From: Massilia sp. IC2-477
GTDB taxonomy: Bacteria > Pseudomonadota > Gammaproteobacteria > Burkholderiales > Burkholderiaceae_D
DNA: 64,000 nucleotides
Direction: 5' to 3'
Assembly (NCBI RefSeq): GCF_020707265.1
Contig: NZ_JAJFEQ010000001.1
Span: forward strand, 248,001-312,000
Shown here in pieces: positions 1-8,215 of the stretch. A model generated the notes under the pieces. That model saw nothing but the letters and a program-made list of their open reading frames with translations, had not been told where the DNA came from and made no database searches. The translations under genes were made by a program, and so were the position numbers. The stretch's first letter is position 1. Each line of letters opens with the position of its first letter.

Positions 1-1671
1 CGGCTCGAGCTGGGCCGGGCGGTACAGCTTGGCCCAGACCGGATCGCCACCGGCGCTCGAGGGCACCGCTACGTATTGCGGCTCGACCCACTGGCGCGCC
101 TTGTACTCGGCGGTACGGGTGTCGGTCAGCTTGGCTGCAGCGCCGCCGCTCACAGGCACCGTGGCGATCTGCACCGGGGTGTAGCTGCTCGACCAGTGAA
201 CCAGCAGCTTCTTCTCGTCCGGCGACAGGGTGAAGCGTTCGACGCCGTCCAGGTTCGTGACTTCGCGCACGGCGCCGTCCTTCGCGTTGACGGCGCAGAC
301 TTCGTAGTCGCCCGGGGTGGCGCGGTTGCACATCACGTAGGCGACGCTGCCGTCATGCGACCAGCGCACGTCCGAGGCTTCCCACTTGCCCGAGGTCAGG
401 GCACGTGGGGCGCCACCTTCTGCCGGCTGGGTGTACAGGTGCGAATAGCCGCTTTCCTCGGACAGGTACCACAGGGTGCGGTTGTCCGGCAGCCAGCCGA
501 ATTCGTTGTTGTCGTAGTTGACCCAGGCGGTGTCGCTCAGGCGGTGCAGCGGCTTGAGTTTCGCAGCCTGCAGGTCGACGGTGGCGATCCAGCGGTCCTT
601 GTTGTCCACCGAACGCAGCATGACGGCGACATTGGCGCCGTTCGCGCTCCATTCGATGGCGTCGGCGCCTTCGAGCACGCGCACCGGACGGCTGCCCTTG
701 AGCGGCTCCTTCTTGGCAGCGGCGCGCAGCTCGGCCAGCGGGTCGACATTGACGCCGGGGAGGACGTCGAAGGACAGGTCCTGCACCTTGTTGGTGCGCA
801 GGTCGACCAGCTTGAGTGCGTGCGGCGCCGGCGTGTTGCGGCCCACGCGCGGACGCTGGTCGTCGAATTCCTCGTAGCCCGATTCGGTCACATAGCGCGG
901 CATCTTGCCGATGCGGCCCTTGTCAGCGCCTTTCGGTGCGGTGACCACGAGCAGCCAGCGGCCGTCGGGCGACAGCACGCTGCCTTCGATCGCGACCTTC
1001 TCGCCCAGGTAGATCGGGGCCGGGGGCAGGGTCGGGTCGGCGCGGCGCTGTTCGTTCATGCGCTCGCGCAGGGCGTCGCGCTCGTCTTTCTGGCGCTTGA
1101 GGGTGGCGATCAGGCGCAGCTGCTGGTCGCGCAGCGGATCGTCCTCGTTCACGGCCGGGTCCTTGGCAGCGCGCGGCAGGGCGACCGGGCCCACCACGCG
1201 GGTGGTGCGGTCCCAGCTGTACCAGTCGGTGCCGATGCGGTACTGGACGCTGCGCTCGTCGCTCGCATACTGCGGCGACTCGAGGCGGCTGGCGCCGCGT
1301 GTGATCTGCACCAGCGCGCCGCTGCGCAGGTCGCGCTCGAACAGGTCGCCGTTACGCAGCATCAGGACGCGGGTCTGGGCCGGGTTGTAGACCACGTCGG
1401 CGCCGTCGATCTTTGCGGCCTCAAGATCGCTCACCAGCTTCGGCTTGCCGCCTTGCGCCACCTGCCAGGTGTCGCGGATCGGCGAGCCGGTGCGCTTCTG
1501 CTTGTAATACACCTGCTTGCCGTCCCAGCTGAACCAGGCGGTTTCCACCGGGGTGCCGATCCAGTCGGGGTGGGACATGGCCTGGTCGAGGGTGATGGGC
1601 GTGGAGGCCGCCGCCGGCAGGGCAAGCAGGGCGAGTTGTGCCGCGAAGATCGTGAGTGCTGGTAGTCGCAT
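1..1671 (-). CDS. S9-family (prolyl oligopeptidase/DPP-IV type) serine peptidase, N-terminal part
   Basis: 557 codons are in the window and the reading frame runs off the left edge, so the gene is partial at its 3' end. It begins at an ATG with a clear signal peptide (hydrophobic stretch in residues 4-20, then AAAS), so the enzyme is exported. The body is a WD40-like beta-propeller of the DPP-IV/acylaminoacyl-peptidase class, with repeated blocks such as LSPDGRWLLVVTA, WLPDNRTLWYLSEESGYSHLY and FTLSPDEKKLLVHWSS. The last visible residues (VWAKLYRPAQLEP) look like the start of the alpha/beta-hydrolase domain, so the catalytic Ser-Asp-His lie outside the window. The likely role is cleavage of short peptides in the periplasm. 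Subfamily assignment (S9B or S9C) is inference. Confidence 0.85.
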   Translation of the reverse strand, partial: MRLPALTIFAAQLALLALPAAASTPITLDQAMSHPDWIGTPVETAWFSWDGKQVYYKQKRTGSPIRDTWQVAQGGKPKLVSDLEAAKIDGADVVYNPAQTRVLMLRNGDLFERDLRSGALVQITRGASRLESPQYASDERSVQYRIGTDWYSWDRTTRVVGPVALPRAAKDPAVNEDDPLRDQQLRLIATLKRQKDERDALRERMNEQRRADPTLPPAPIYLGEKVAIEGSVLSPDGRWLLVVTAPKGADKGRIGKMPRYVTESGYEEFDDQRPRVGRNTPAPHALKLVDLRTNKVQDLSFDVLPGVNVDPLAELRAAAKKEPLKGSRPVRVLEGADAIEWSANGANVAVMLRSVDNKDRWIATVDLQAAKLKPLHRLSDTAWVNYDNNEFGWLPDNRTLWYLSEESGYSHLYTQPAEGGAPRALTSGKWEASDVRWSHDGSVAYVMCNRATPGDYEVCAVNAKDGAVREVTNLDGVERFTLSPDEKKLLVHWSSSYTPVQIATVPVSGGAAAKLTDTRTAEYKARQWVEPQYVAVPSSAGGDPVWAKLYRPAQLEP

Positions 1672-1782
1672 CGTGTTCTCAGTGCTGAGTGAAAGGGAAT
1701 TAGCTTTCTTGCCAGAAAATGCGCTTTGCATTCTAGCTCAGCATGCGACGCTGCGGGGGAGGGATGCGGAGAATGATTAGAC

Positions 1783-1824
1783 CAAAAAACAATGCGCCGG
1801 CGTACGTATGTACGGCCGGCGCAT
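1783..1824 (-). terminator. Rho-independent terminator of the small-ORF pair
   Basis: A GC-rich inverted repeat (about 14 bp with a one-base bulge) at 1792-1824 is followed on the minus strand by TTGTTTTTTGG. It lies 33 bases after the stop codon of the 34-residue ORF, so it would end a minus-strand transcript of the two small ORFs. Confidence 0.65.
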
Positions 1825-1856
1825 GCATGTCAGTACAGCTGTCGCGTTGCAGCGCG

Positions 1857-1961
1857 TCAGGCTGCCTCGCCCGATTCGCGCGAAGGGCGCAGGAACAGGG
1901 CAAGACGAATGACCAGTCCGGCGAGGGCGCAGACGATGAGGACGGTTTCGAGTGTGGTCAT
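1857..1961 (-). CDS. Small single-span membrane protein (34 aa), unknown function
   Basis: A 35-codon ORF starting ATG and ending TGA. Residues 6-25 (TVLIVCALAGLVIRLALFLR) form one hydrophobic segment followed by a basic, then polar tail (RPSRESGEAA), which suggests a single membrane helix. It starts two bases after the stop of the upstream 35-residue ORF and is followed by a hairpin with a T-run, so the two look like one tiny transcription unit. I do not recognise a family. The size recalls KdpF-like or other small membrane regulators, but no kdp genes are nearby. Support comes from arrangement and composition, not homology. Confidence 0.5.
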   Translation of the reverse strand: MTTLETVLIVCALAGLVIRLALFLRPSRESGEAA

Positions 1962-1963
1962 GC

Positions 1964-2071
1964 TCAGCCCCGGACGACCGGCGCCCAGCCGCCGTGGGCG
2001 GCGTAGAGTTCGATCGAAAAGCTGCGCAGGGCGGCGGCGGCATTGCTGAAGAAGCGGCGGGTGACGGCCAT
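1964..2071 (-). CDS. Small basic/amphipathic protein (35 aa), unknown function
   Basis: A 36-codon ORF with a strong ribosome-binding site (AGGAG, six bases before the ATG). The N-terminus is basic and aromatic (MAVTRRFFSN), followed by an alanine-rich stretch and a Gly/Trp-containing tail (HGGWAPVVRG). It is not clearly a signal peptide and contains no cysteine. The next small ORF begins two bases downstream, implying coupled translation. I recognise no family. The good RBS, tight spacing and terminator after the pair support a real gene; conservation in relatives would settle it. Confidence 0.5.
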   Translation of the reverse strand: MAVTRRFFSNAAAALRSFSIELYAAHGGWAPVVRG

Positions 2072-2106
2072 GTGGCTCTCCTGTAAAGACTGTGATGTTG
2101 CGGTGC

Positions 2107-2135
2107 AGTATAGGGAAGTCCGAGCCATAAATAAA
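2107..2135 (-). promoter_or_regulatory. Candidate sigma-70 promoter for the small-ORF pair
   Basis: On the minus strand a good -10 (TATACT, 2107-2112) lies 17 bases from a weak -35 (TTTATT, 2130-2135), about 36 bases upstream of the first small ORF. The -35 is poor, so this is tentative. Confidence 0.35.
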
Positions 2136-2277
2136 CTTTAGATTTGTGATTCCAGCGATGCTTGGCGTGAATAATTGACGATCTATCTCGGCGAGTGATA
2201 TTTACGTCGCGAATGTCTCATTGTTGCCACTGTGAATGATTGGGGTAGCTGGTGCGCTTCTTGCATGCAATACCGGC

Positions 2278-2922
2278 ATGACTTTTCCCGGCTGTGCATC
2301 TCCCCTTCTGCGCATTGTCGTCGTGAATCCCGCCAGCACGCCTGGCGAGGAACGCGATGCCGTGCTTGCCGAGCAGGCGCGCCGTAGCGCCGCGCTGCGC
2401 ATCGGCCTGCTCGAATCGGGTTACGACCTGGTCGCCTCGCTGCCGGCCGACGTGTTCCTGCCCGAGCGGATCGCGCAGCTGCAGCCCGACATGATCATCG
2501 TCGACAGCGAGTCGGACGCGCGCGACGTCCTCGAGCACATCGTGATCGCTACCCGCGACGCGCGCCGGCCCATCGTGCTGTTCACCGAAGACGATGCGCC
2601 GGCCAGCATGGACGCGGCGCTGGAGGCGGGCGTGTCGGCCTATATCGTGGCCGGCCTGCAGGCCGAACGCGTCAAGCCGGTGCTGGACGTGGCGCTGGCG
2701 CGCTTCCGGCGCGAACAGAAGCTGCTCGACGAGCTGGCAGGCACACGCCAGAAGCTGGCCGAGCGCAAGCTGGTCGACCGCGCCAAGGGCCTCCTGATGA
2801 CGCGCTACCGCTTGAGCGAGGAGCAGGCCTACCAGCGTCTGCGCAGCATGGCCATGAAAAAGAACATGAAGCTGGCGGAGATCGCGCAGCGGCTGATCGA
2901 CGTGGAAGACCTGCTCGGTTAG
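2278..2922 (+). CDS. nasT: NasT: ANTAR-domain antiterminator of the nitrate assimilation operon
   Basis: 214 residues. The N-terminal two-thirds is a response-regulator-like receiver fold (LRIVVVN, then PDMIIVDSES, then RRPIVLFTEDD). The last ~60 residues form the ANTAR RNA-binding three-helix domain (AERKLVDRAKGLLMTRYRLSEEQAYQRLRSMAMKKNMKLAEIAQRLI), preceded by a coiled-coil-like segment. NasT binds two-hairpin leader RNAs and prevents premature termination; it is normally held inactive by NasS when nitrate is absent. The start is uncertain: the ATG at 2278 fits the family length best, an upstream ATG at 2236 is in frame, and neither has a good Shine-Dalgarno. nasS follows 24 bases later, and its target leader is present downstream of nasS. 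Confidence 0.92.
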   Translation: MTFPGCASPLLRIVVVNPASTPGEERDAVLAEQARRSAALRIGLLESGYDLVASLPADVFLPERIAQLQPDMIIVDSESDARDVLEHIVIATRDARRPIVLFTEDDAPASMDAALEAGVSAYIVAGLQAERVKPVLDVALARFRREQKLLDELAGTRQKLAERKLVDRAKGLLMTRYRLSEEQAYQRLRSMAMKKNMKLAEIAQRLIDVEDLLG

Positions 2923-2946
2923 CCACCCAAGGAGAACAGGAAGATT

Positions 2947-4089
2947 ATGGCAGGCATTGCGACAACCGGCGCCTGGGCGGCCGGCTCGGACCGACCGGAA
3001 AAGCGCAGCGTGCGGATCGGCTTCATGCCGCTGGCGGACTGCGCGCCGGTGGTGATGGCGTCGGTGCTCGGCTTCGACGAACAGTATGGCGTGCGCTTTG
3101 AACTCAGCCGCGAGCTGTCCTGGACCGGCATGCGCGACCGCCTGGTGGGCGGCGAGATCGATGCGGCCCATGTGCTGTATGGCCTGCTGTACGGCCTGCA
3201 GATGGGCATCGGCACGCGGGCGCGCCAGATGGCGGTCCTGATGAACCTGAACCAGAACGGTCAGGGCATCACGCTGTCGCGCAGCCTGGCCGCCCAGGCG
3301 CCGGACGGTGGGGCGCTGGCCCGGTTGGTGCGCGGCGGAGGAATGCGGCCCACCTTCGGACATACCTTCCCGACCGGGAATCACGCGCTGTTCCTGTACT
3401 ACTGGCTGGCCACGGCCGGCATCGATCCTTTCGTAGACTGCAAGCTGGTCACGGTGCCGCCCGGGCAGATGGCGGCAAGCCTGGCGGCCGGCCACCTGGA
3501 CGGCTTCTGCGCGGGCGAACCCTGGGGCCAGCGCGCGGTGCGCGACGGCGCCGGCCTGCTCGCCGTGTCGAGCGAAGCGATCTGGCCCGACCATCCGGGC
3601 AAGGTGCTGGGCGCCAGTGCCGATTTCGCGGCCGCCCATCCGCACACCTGCCGCGCCATGATCGCGGCGCTGCTGGATGCCGCGCGCTGGCTGGATGCCT
3701 CGCGCAGCAACCGCGAAGCGGCGGCCGAAGTGCTGGCCAGCCCCGCTTACGTGGGCGCGGGCAGGGACGTGCTGCAGCTCTGCCTGGCGGGACGGACAAA
3801 CATCGGCGCGGCCTGGCGCGGCCATAACGGCTTGCGCTTCTTCGCCGACGGGCAAGCCACCTTCCCCTGGCTGTCGGACGGCATGTGGTTCCTCACCCAG
3901 CAGCGGCGCTGGGGCCTGTTGCAGAGCGACCCAAGCTGGCTGTCGGTCGCGCGCGAAGTGAACCGGATCGACCTGTATACAGACGGCGCGGCGCTGGCCG
4001 GCGTGGACGTCCCGGATGGCGTGATGCGCAGCTCGACCCTGATCGATGGCCTTGTCTGGGACGGCAGCGACCCGGCCCGCTTTGCCTGA
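2947..4089 (+). CDS. nasS: NasS: nitrate/nitrite-sensing partner of NasT
   Basis: 380 residues resembling the NrtA/CmpA periplasmic nitrate-binding proteins (RIGFMPLADCAPVVMASVLGF near the start; GGEIDAAHVLYGLLYGLQMGIG; GHLDGFCAGEPWGQRAV). It lacks a convincing signal peptide and no nrtB/nrtC permease or ATPase genes are adjacent, as expected for the cytoplasmic sensor NasS rather than a transporter subunit. An AGGAG lies about ten bases before the ATG. It sits directly behind nasT and ahead of the nitrate leader. Known mechanism: NasS sequesters NasT, and nitrate or nitrite releases NasT to act on leader RNA. The sensor role is inferred from pairing and missing transporter partners. Confidence 0.9.
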   Translation: MAGIATTGAWAAGSDRPEKRSVRIGFMPLADCAPVVMASVLGFDEQYGVRFELSRELSWTGMRDRLVGGEIDAAHVLYGLLYGLQMGIGTRARQMAVLMNLNQNGQGITLSRSLAAQAPDGGALARLVRGGGMRPTFGHTFPTGNHALFLYYWLATAGIDPFVDCKLVTVPPGQMAASLAAGHLDGFCAGEPWGQRAVRDGAGLLAVSSEAIWPDHPGKVLGASADFAAAHPHTCRAMIAALLDAARWLDASRSNREAAAEVLASPAYVGAGRDVLQLCLAGRTNIGAAWRGHNGLRFFADGQATFPWLSDGMWFLTQQRRWGLLQSDPSWLSVAREVNRIDLYTDGAALAGVDVPDGVMRSSTLIDGLVWDGSDPARFA

Positions 4090-4124
4090 ATCGGTGCGCC
4101 GCTGCGCCTCATTTGCGAGCATGT

Positions 4125-4141
4125 TGCACCGCAATGTAGCG
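4125..4141. promoter_or_regulatory. Weak candidate NtrC site upstream of the nitrate operon
   Basis: TGCACCGCAATGTAGCG matches the NtrC dyad (GCACCA-N3-TGGTGC) at 9 of 12 positions. It lies about 60 bases upstream of the -24 element, where an enhancer site would be expected, but the second half-site is poor. Confidence 0.35.
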
Positions 4142-4183
4142 CGCCGGCGGCAGGAGGCCAGCCGCTTCCCTCTGCGTCCCGTG

Positions 4184-4199
4184 TGGCACGCGTCTTGCT
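4184..4199 (+). promoter_or_regulatory. Sigma-54 (-24/-12) promoter of the nitrate assimilation operon
   Basis: TGGCACG-CGTC-TTGCT matches the sigma-54 consensus TGGCACR-N4-TTGCW at every defined position. GG at 4185-4186 and GC at 4197-4198 have the required 10-base gap. The predicted start point is near 4210, just before the first leader hairpin, so the transcript would open with the NasT-binding element. ntrC is encoded in this window at 42044-43510. Confidence 0.85.
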
Positions 4200-4212
4200 C
4201 ATACATCGGTAC

Positions 4213-4264
4213 AGGATCAATGGCGATCCTCTTCAATTCTTCGCCTGCCTAACGAGGGGCTGGC
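4213..4264 (+). ncRNA. ANTAR (NasT-responsive) two-hairpin leader RNA
   Basis: Two stem-loops with hexanucleotide loops are visible. P1 (4213-4230) has a six-base stem AGGATC/GATCCT with loop AATGGC. P2 (4243-4264) has an eight-position stem GCCTGCCT/GGGCTGGC with loop AACGAG. Both loops carry A at position 1 and G at position 4, the defining feature of RNAs bound by ANTAR proteins such as NasT, NasR and EutV. The element sits between a sigma-54 promoter and an intrinsic terminator, ahead of the nitrate transporter gene, with nasT a little over 1 kb upstream. Confidence 0.88.
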
Positions 4265-4274
4265 AACCAAGGAC

Positions 4275-4329
4275 AACGGCGTCCGCAGTACCTTCCTTCC
4301 CGGCAGGTGCGCGGACGCCGTTTTGTTTT
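4275..4329 (+). terminator. Regulated intrinsic terminator in the nitrate-operon leader
   Basis: A perfect 12-bp stem (AACGGCGTCCGC at 4275-4286 pairing with 4311-4322) is followed by TTTTGTTTT. It lies 10 bases after ANTAR hairpin P2 and 15 bases before the transporter start codon. Without NasT, transcription should stop here; NasT bound to the two hairpins is expected to allow read-through. Confidence 0.88.
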
Positions 4330-4343
4330 CTAGAGGAAGAAAT

Positions 4344-5651
4344 ATGACCACACCATTGGGCAACAAGGCTGACAGCATCAAGCTGTTCTCGTTTAATACC
4401 GCGCCGATGCGCGCTTTCCACCTGACCTGGGTAGCCTTTTTCATCTGCTTCTTCGCCTGGTTCGCCTGCGCGCCGCTCATGCCGGTGATCAAAGGCGAGT
4501 TCGGGCTGTCGATGGAGCAGATCGCCAACATCAACATCGCGGCCGTCGCCATCACGATCTTCGTGCGCCTGCTGGTCGGCCCGCTGTGCGACCGCTACGG
4601 CCCGCGCAAGACCTATACCGGCCTGCTCCTGCTGGGATCGATCCCCGTGCTCGGCGTGGCGCTCTCGCAGAGCTACGAAAGCTTCCTGCTGTTCCGTCTC
4701 GGGATCGGCGCGGTCGGCGCCAGCTTCGTGATCACCCAGTACCACACCTCGGTGATGTTCGGGCCGAAGGTGGTCGGCACCGCCAACGCGGCGGCGGCCG
4801 GCTGGGGCAACAGCGGCGGCGGCGCGGCGCAGGCGCTCATGCCGCTGCTGCTCACGGCCGTGACCATGCTGGGCGTGTCGCAGGGCCTGGGCTGGCGCGT
4901 GGCGCTGGTGGTGCCGGGCCTGATGATGATCCTGATGGCCTTCTTCTACTGGCGCTACACCCAGGATTGCCCGGCTGGTAACTACGACGAGCTGCGCGCC
5001 CAGGGCATCCACCCGCAAGGCGGCAAGGGCGGCTGGGCGAGCTTCAAGGAAGCCTGCCGCAACCACCGCGCCTGGCTGCTGTTCGTCACCTACGGCGCCT
5101 GTTTCGGCATCGAGATCTTCATCCACAACATCGCCGCCGTGTATTACGTCGAGCATTTCAACCTGTCGTTAGGCGCCGCCGGGCTGGCGGCCGGCAGCTT
5201 CGGCCTGCTGGCCCTGTTCGCCCGCGCACTCGGCGGCTGGCTGTCGGACCGCGCCGCCGGTAGCGGAAGCCTGAACAGCCGCGTCACCGTGCTGTTCGTG
5301 CTGATGATCGGCGAGGGCCTCGGCCTGCTGTGGTTCGCCCAGGCCGACGGGGTCGCCTATGCCGTCATCGCCATGCTGTGCTTCGGCCTGTTCACCCACA
5401 TGGCCTGCGGCGCCACCTATGCGCTGGTGCCCTTTGTTGCGCCAAAGGCGCTGGGCGGCGTGGCCGGCATCGTCGGCGCCGGCGGCAACGTCGGCGCGGT
5501 GCTGGCCGGCTTCCTGATGAAGGGTACTGGCGACGTCCAGCAGACCCTCGTCATCCTGAGCGTGCTGGTGCTGGCCTCGAGCCTGTGCGCCATCGCCGCC
5601 CGTTTCACCCTGGGCGCGGCCGAAGCAGCGCCGCTCGCCACGGCAGCATAA
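4344..5651 (+). CDS. narK: Nitrate/nitrite transporter, NNP family of the major facilitator superfamily
   Basis: 435 residues with about 12 hydrophobic segments. Signature stretches of the nitrate/nitrite porters are present: LLVGPLCDRYGPRKTY (MFS loop motif), a nitrate signature around residues 125-140 (GAVGASFVITQYHTSVMF) and the glycine-rich GWGNSGGGAAQ. It imports nitrate, and possibly exports nitrite, across the inner membrane. The ATG at 4344 is preceded by GAGGAAGA and is the first gene after the ANTAR leader and terminator. nirB follows 11 bases later, so the operon is contiguous. It resembles the assimilatory NasA/NrtP group; exact symbol use varies. Confidence 0.92.
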   Translation: MTTPLGNKADSIKLFSFNTAPMRAFHLTWVAFFICFFAWFACAPLMPVIKGEFGLSMEQIANINIAAVAITIFVRLLVGPLCDRYGPRKTYTGLLLLGSIPVLGVALSQSYESFLLFRLGIGAVGASFVITQYHTSVMFGPKVVGTANAAAAGWGNSGGGAAQALMPLLLTAVTMLGVSQGLGWRVALVVPGLMMILMAFFYWRYTQDCPAGNYDELRAQGIHPQGGKGGWASFKEACRNHRAWLLFVTYGACFGIEIFIHNIAAVYYVEHFNLSLGAAGLAAGSFGLLALFARALGGWLSDRAAGSGSLNSRVTVLFVLMIGEGLGLLWFAQADGVAYAVIAMLCFGLFTHMACGATYALVPFVAPKALGGVAGIVGAGGNVGAVLAGFLMKGTGDVQQTLVILSVLVLASSLCAIAARFTLGAAEAAPLATAA

Positions 5652-5662
5652 GGAGCAGCAGC

Positions 5663-8197
5663 ATGCATATCGTCCTCGTCGGCCACGGCATGGTGGGCCA
5701 CAAGTTCCTTGAAACCCTCACCGCCAGCGCAGACCCGGAGCTGCGCGTCACCATCCTCGGGGAGGAAGCGCGGCCCGCCTACGACCGGGTCCACCTGTCC
5801 GAATTCTTTGCCGGGAAAAGCGCGCAAGAGCTGTCGCTGGTGGCGCCCGGTTTCTTCGAGAACGACAGGCTCTGCCTGCGCCTCGGTACTCGCGTGGTCG
5901 GCATCGACCGCGAAGCACGCCAGGTGCTGCTGGCGGAAGGCGAGCCGGTCACGTACGACAGGCTGGTGCTGGCCACCGGGTCCACTCCCTTCGTGCCACC
6001 GGTACCGGGCGCCGACCGCAAGGACTGTTTCGTGTACCGCACCATCGAGGACCTGGAGGCGATGCAGGAGGCAGGCAGCCGTTCGCGCACTGGCGTGGTG
6101 GTGGGCGGCGGTCTGCTCGGCCTGGAATGCGCCAAGGCGCTGCGCGACCTGGGCCTGCAGACCCACGTCGTCGAGTTCGCGCCGCGCCTGATGGCGGTGC
6201 AGGTCGATGAACCAGGTGCGCGCGTACTGCGCAACAAGATCGAAGAACTGGGCGTGCAGGTGCACACGCAAAAAAACACGCTGGCGATCGTCGATGGCGA
6301 GGAAGCGACCCATCGCATGCAGTTCGCCGACGGCAGTCACCTGGAGGCCGACATGATCGTGTTCTCGGCCGGTATCCGTCCGCGTGACGAGCTGGCGCGT
6401 GAAAGCGGCCTGGCGCTGGGCCAGCGCGGCGGCATTCTCATCGACGACCACTGCCTGACTTCCGATCCGGACATCTATGCGATCGGTGAATGCGCATCCT
6501 GGCGCGGCCAGCTGTTCGGCCTGGTGGCGCCGGGCTACGACATGGCGCGCACCGCGGCCAAGCACATCCTCGGTCTCGAGGCCGGCTTTGCCGGCGCCGA
6601 CCTGAGCACCAAGCTGAAGCTGATGGGCGTGGACGTGGCCAGCATCGGTGACGCCCACGGCGCCACGGCAGGCTGCCGCAGCTACCAGTTCCTGGACGAG
6701 CGCAGGCAGCAGTACCGGAAAATCGTCACCTCCGACTGTGGTAAATACCTGCTTGGCGCCGTGCTGGTGGGCGACGACGCCGCTTACGGCGAACTGCTGC
6801 AGATGATGCTGAACCGGCTGGAGCTGCCCGCATCGCCGGAAGTGCTGATCCTGCCGCAGCTGGAAGGCGCGGTCCGTCCCGCGCTGGGCGTCGCCGCGCT
6901 GCCGGCCGGCGCCCAGATCTGTTCCTGCAATGACGTGTCGAAAGGCGCCCTGTGCGAAGCGGTGGCGGGCGGCGCCAGGTCGGTCGGTGCGCTCAAGAGC
7001 TGTACGAAGGCCGGCACCGCCTGCGGTGGCTGCGTGCCCCTGATGACCCAGGTGATGAACGCCGAGCTGGCGCGCCTCGGCGTCGAGGTCAAGGACCACC
7101 TGTGCGAACACTTCGCCTGCTCGCGCCAGGAGCTGTACCACATGGTGCGGGTGGAAGGCATCCGCAGCTTCGGCGAACTGCTGGCGAAGCATGGTAAAGG
7201 CCTCGGATGCGACATCTGCAAGCCCGTCGTGGCGAATATCCTTGCCTCCGCCTGGAACGACTTCGTGCTCAAGCCGGAGCACGCCAGCCTCCAGGACTCG
7301 AACGACTACTTCCTCGGCAACATCCAGAAGGACGGGACCTATTCGGTGGTGCCGCGCATGCCGGGCGGCGAAGTGACGGCCGACGGCCTGATCGCGGTGG
7401 GGCAGGTGGCCAAGAAGTACGGGCTGTACACCAAGATCACGGGCGGCCAGCGGGTCGACCTGTTCGGCGCGCGCGTGGAACAGCTGCCCACCATCTGGGA
7501 AGAGCTGATCGCGGCCGGCTTCGAGTCGGGGCATGCCTACGGCAAGTCGCTGCGCACCGTGAAGTCCTGCGTCGGCTCGACCTGGTGCCGCTTCGGCGTG
7601 GGTGACAGCGCAGGCTTCGCCATCGCGCTGGAGAACCGCTACAAGGGCCTGCGCGCGCCACACAAGATCAAGTTCGGCGTGTCCGGCTGCACCCGCGAGT
7701 GCGCCGAAGCCCAGGGCAAGGACGTGGGCCTGATCGCCACCGAGAAGGGCTGGAACCTGTACGTGTGCGGCAATGGCGGCATGAAGCCGCGCCACGCCGA
7801 GCTGCTGGCTGCCGGCATCGACGAGGAAACGGTCGTGAAACTGGTCGACCGCTTCCTGATGTTCTACGTGCGCACGGCCGGGCGCCTGCAGCGCACCAGC
7901 GTGTGGCGCGAGAACCTCGAGGGCGGGCTGGACTACCTGAAGCAGGTGGTGGTCGAGGACAGCCTGGGCATCGCGCAGGAACTGGAGGCGCAGATGCAGC
8001 ACGTGGTCGACACCTACGCCTGCGAGTGGAAGGAAGCCGTCACCAATCCCGAGGTGCGGCGGCGCTTCCGCCACTTCGTCAACAGCGAGGCGCCCGACAG
8101 CAATGTCGTGTTCGTGCCCGAACGCGGACAGATCCGTCCGGCCAATCCCGAGGAGCGGCGCGCTCGCGTCATCCCGATTGCCGCCAGCGCGGCGTAA
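5663..8197 (+). CDS. nirB: Assimilatory NADH-dependent nitrite reductase, large subunit
   Basis: 844 residues, the usual NirB size. In order: an FAD/NAD(P)H pyridine nucleotide-disulphide oxidoreductase module (HGMVGHKFLE at the start; ATGSTPFVPPVPG; GGGLLGLECAKAL); a BFD-like [2Fe-2S] domain near residues 418-460 (CSCNDVSKGA, KSCTKAGTACGGC); then the sirohaem nitrite/sulphite reductase repeats. The sirohaem/[4Fe-4S] cysteines are in SCVGSTWC (near residue 634) and SGCTREC (near residue 673). It reduces nitrite to ammonium using NADH in the cytoplasm. An AGGAG seven bases upstream fixes the ATG at 5663; the upstream in-frame extension is antisense noise. nirD follows after 18 bases. Confidence 0.97.
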   Translation: MHIVLVGHGMVGHKFLETLTASADPELRVTILGEEARPAYDRVHLSEFFAGKSAQELSLVAPGFFENDRLCLRLGTRVVGIDREARQVLLAEGEPVTYDRLVLATGSTPFVPPVPGADRKDCFVYRTIEDLEAMQEAGSRSRTGVVVGGGLLGLECAKALRDLGLQTHVVEFAPRLMAVQVDEPGARVLRNKIEELGVQVHTQKNTLAIVDGEEATHRMQFADGSHLEADMIVFSAGIRPRDELARESGLALGQRGGILIDDHCLTSDPDIYAIGECASWRGQLFGLVAPGYDMARTAAKHILGLEAGFAGADLSTKLKLMGVDVASIGDAHGATAGCRSYQFLDERRQQYRKIVTSDCGKYLLGAVLVGDDAAYGELLQMMLNRLELPASPEVLILPQLEGAVRPALGVAALPAGAQICSCNDVSKGALCEAVAGGARSVGALKSCTKAGTACGGCVPLMTQVMNAELARLGVEVKDHLCEHFACSRQELYHMVRVEGIRSFGELLAKHGKGLGCDICKPVVANILASAWNDFVLKPEHASLQDSNDYFLGNIQKDGTYSVVPRMPGGEVTADGLIAVGQVAKKYGLYTKITGGQRVDLFGARVEQLPTIWEELIAAGFESGHAYGKSLRTVKSCVGSTWCRFGVGDSAGFAIALENRYKGLRAPHKIKFGVSGCTRECAEAQGKDVGLIATEKGWNLYVCGNGGMKPRHAELLAAGIDEETVVKLVDRFLMFYVRTAGRLQRTSVWRENLEGGLDYLKQVVVEDSLGIAQELEAQMQHVVDTYACEWKEAVTNPEVRRRFRHFVNSEAPDSNVVFVPERGQIRPANPEERRARVIPIAASAA

Positions 8198-8215
8198 CGA
8201 AGCAAGGAGCAAGCC

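Noticed and set aside
76..1665. 529-codon plus-strand frame at the left edge
   Set aside because: The minus strand encodes a beta-propeller S9 peptidase with signal peptide; the plus frame has no recognisable family.
2947..4089. Reading of nasS as a nitrate ABC-transporter binding protein
   Set aside because: No signal peptide, no adjacent permease or ATPase genes, and pairing with nasT and an ANTAR leader favour the sensor NasS.
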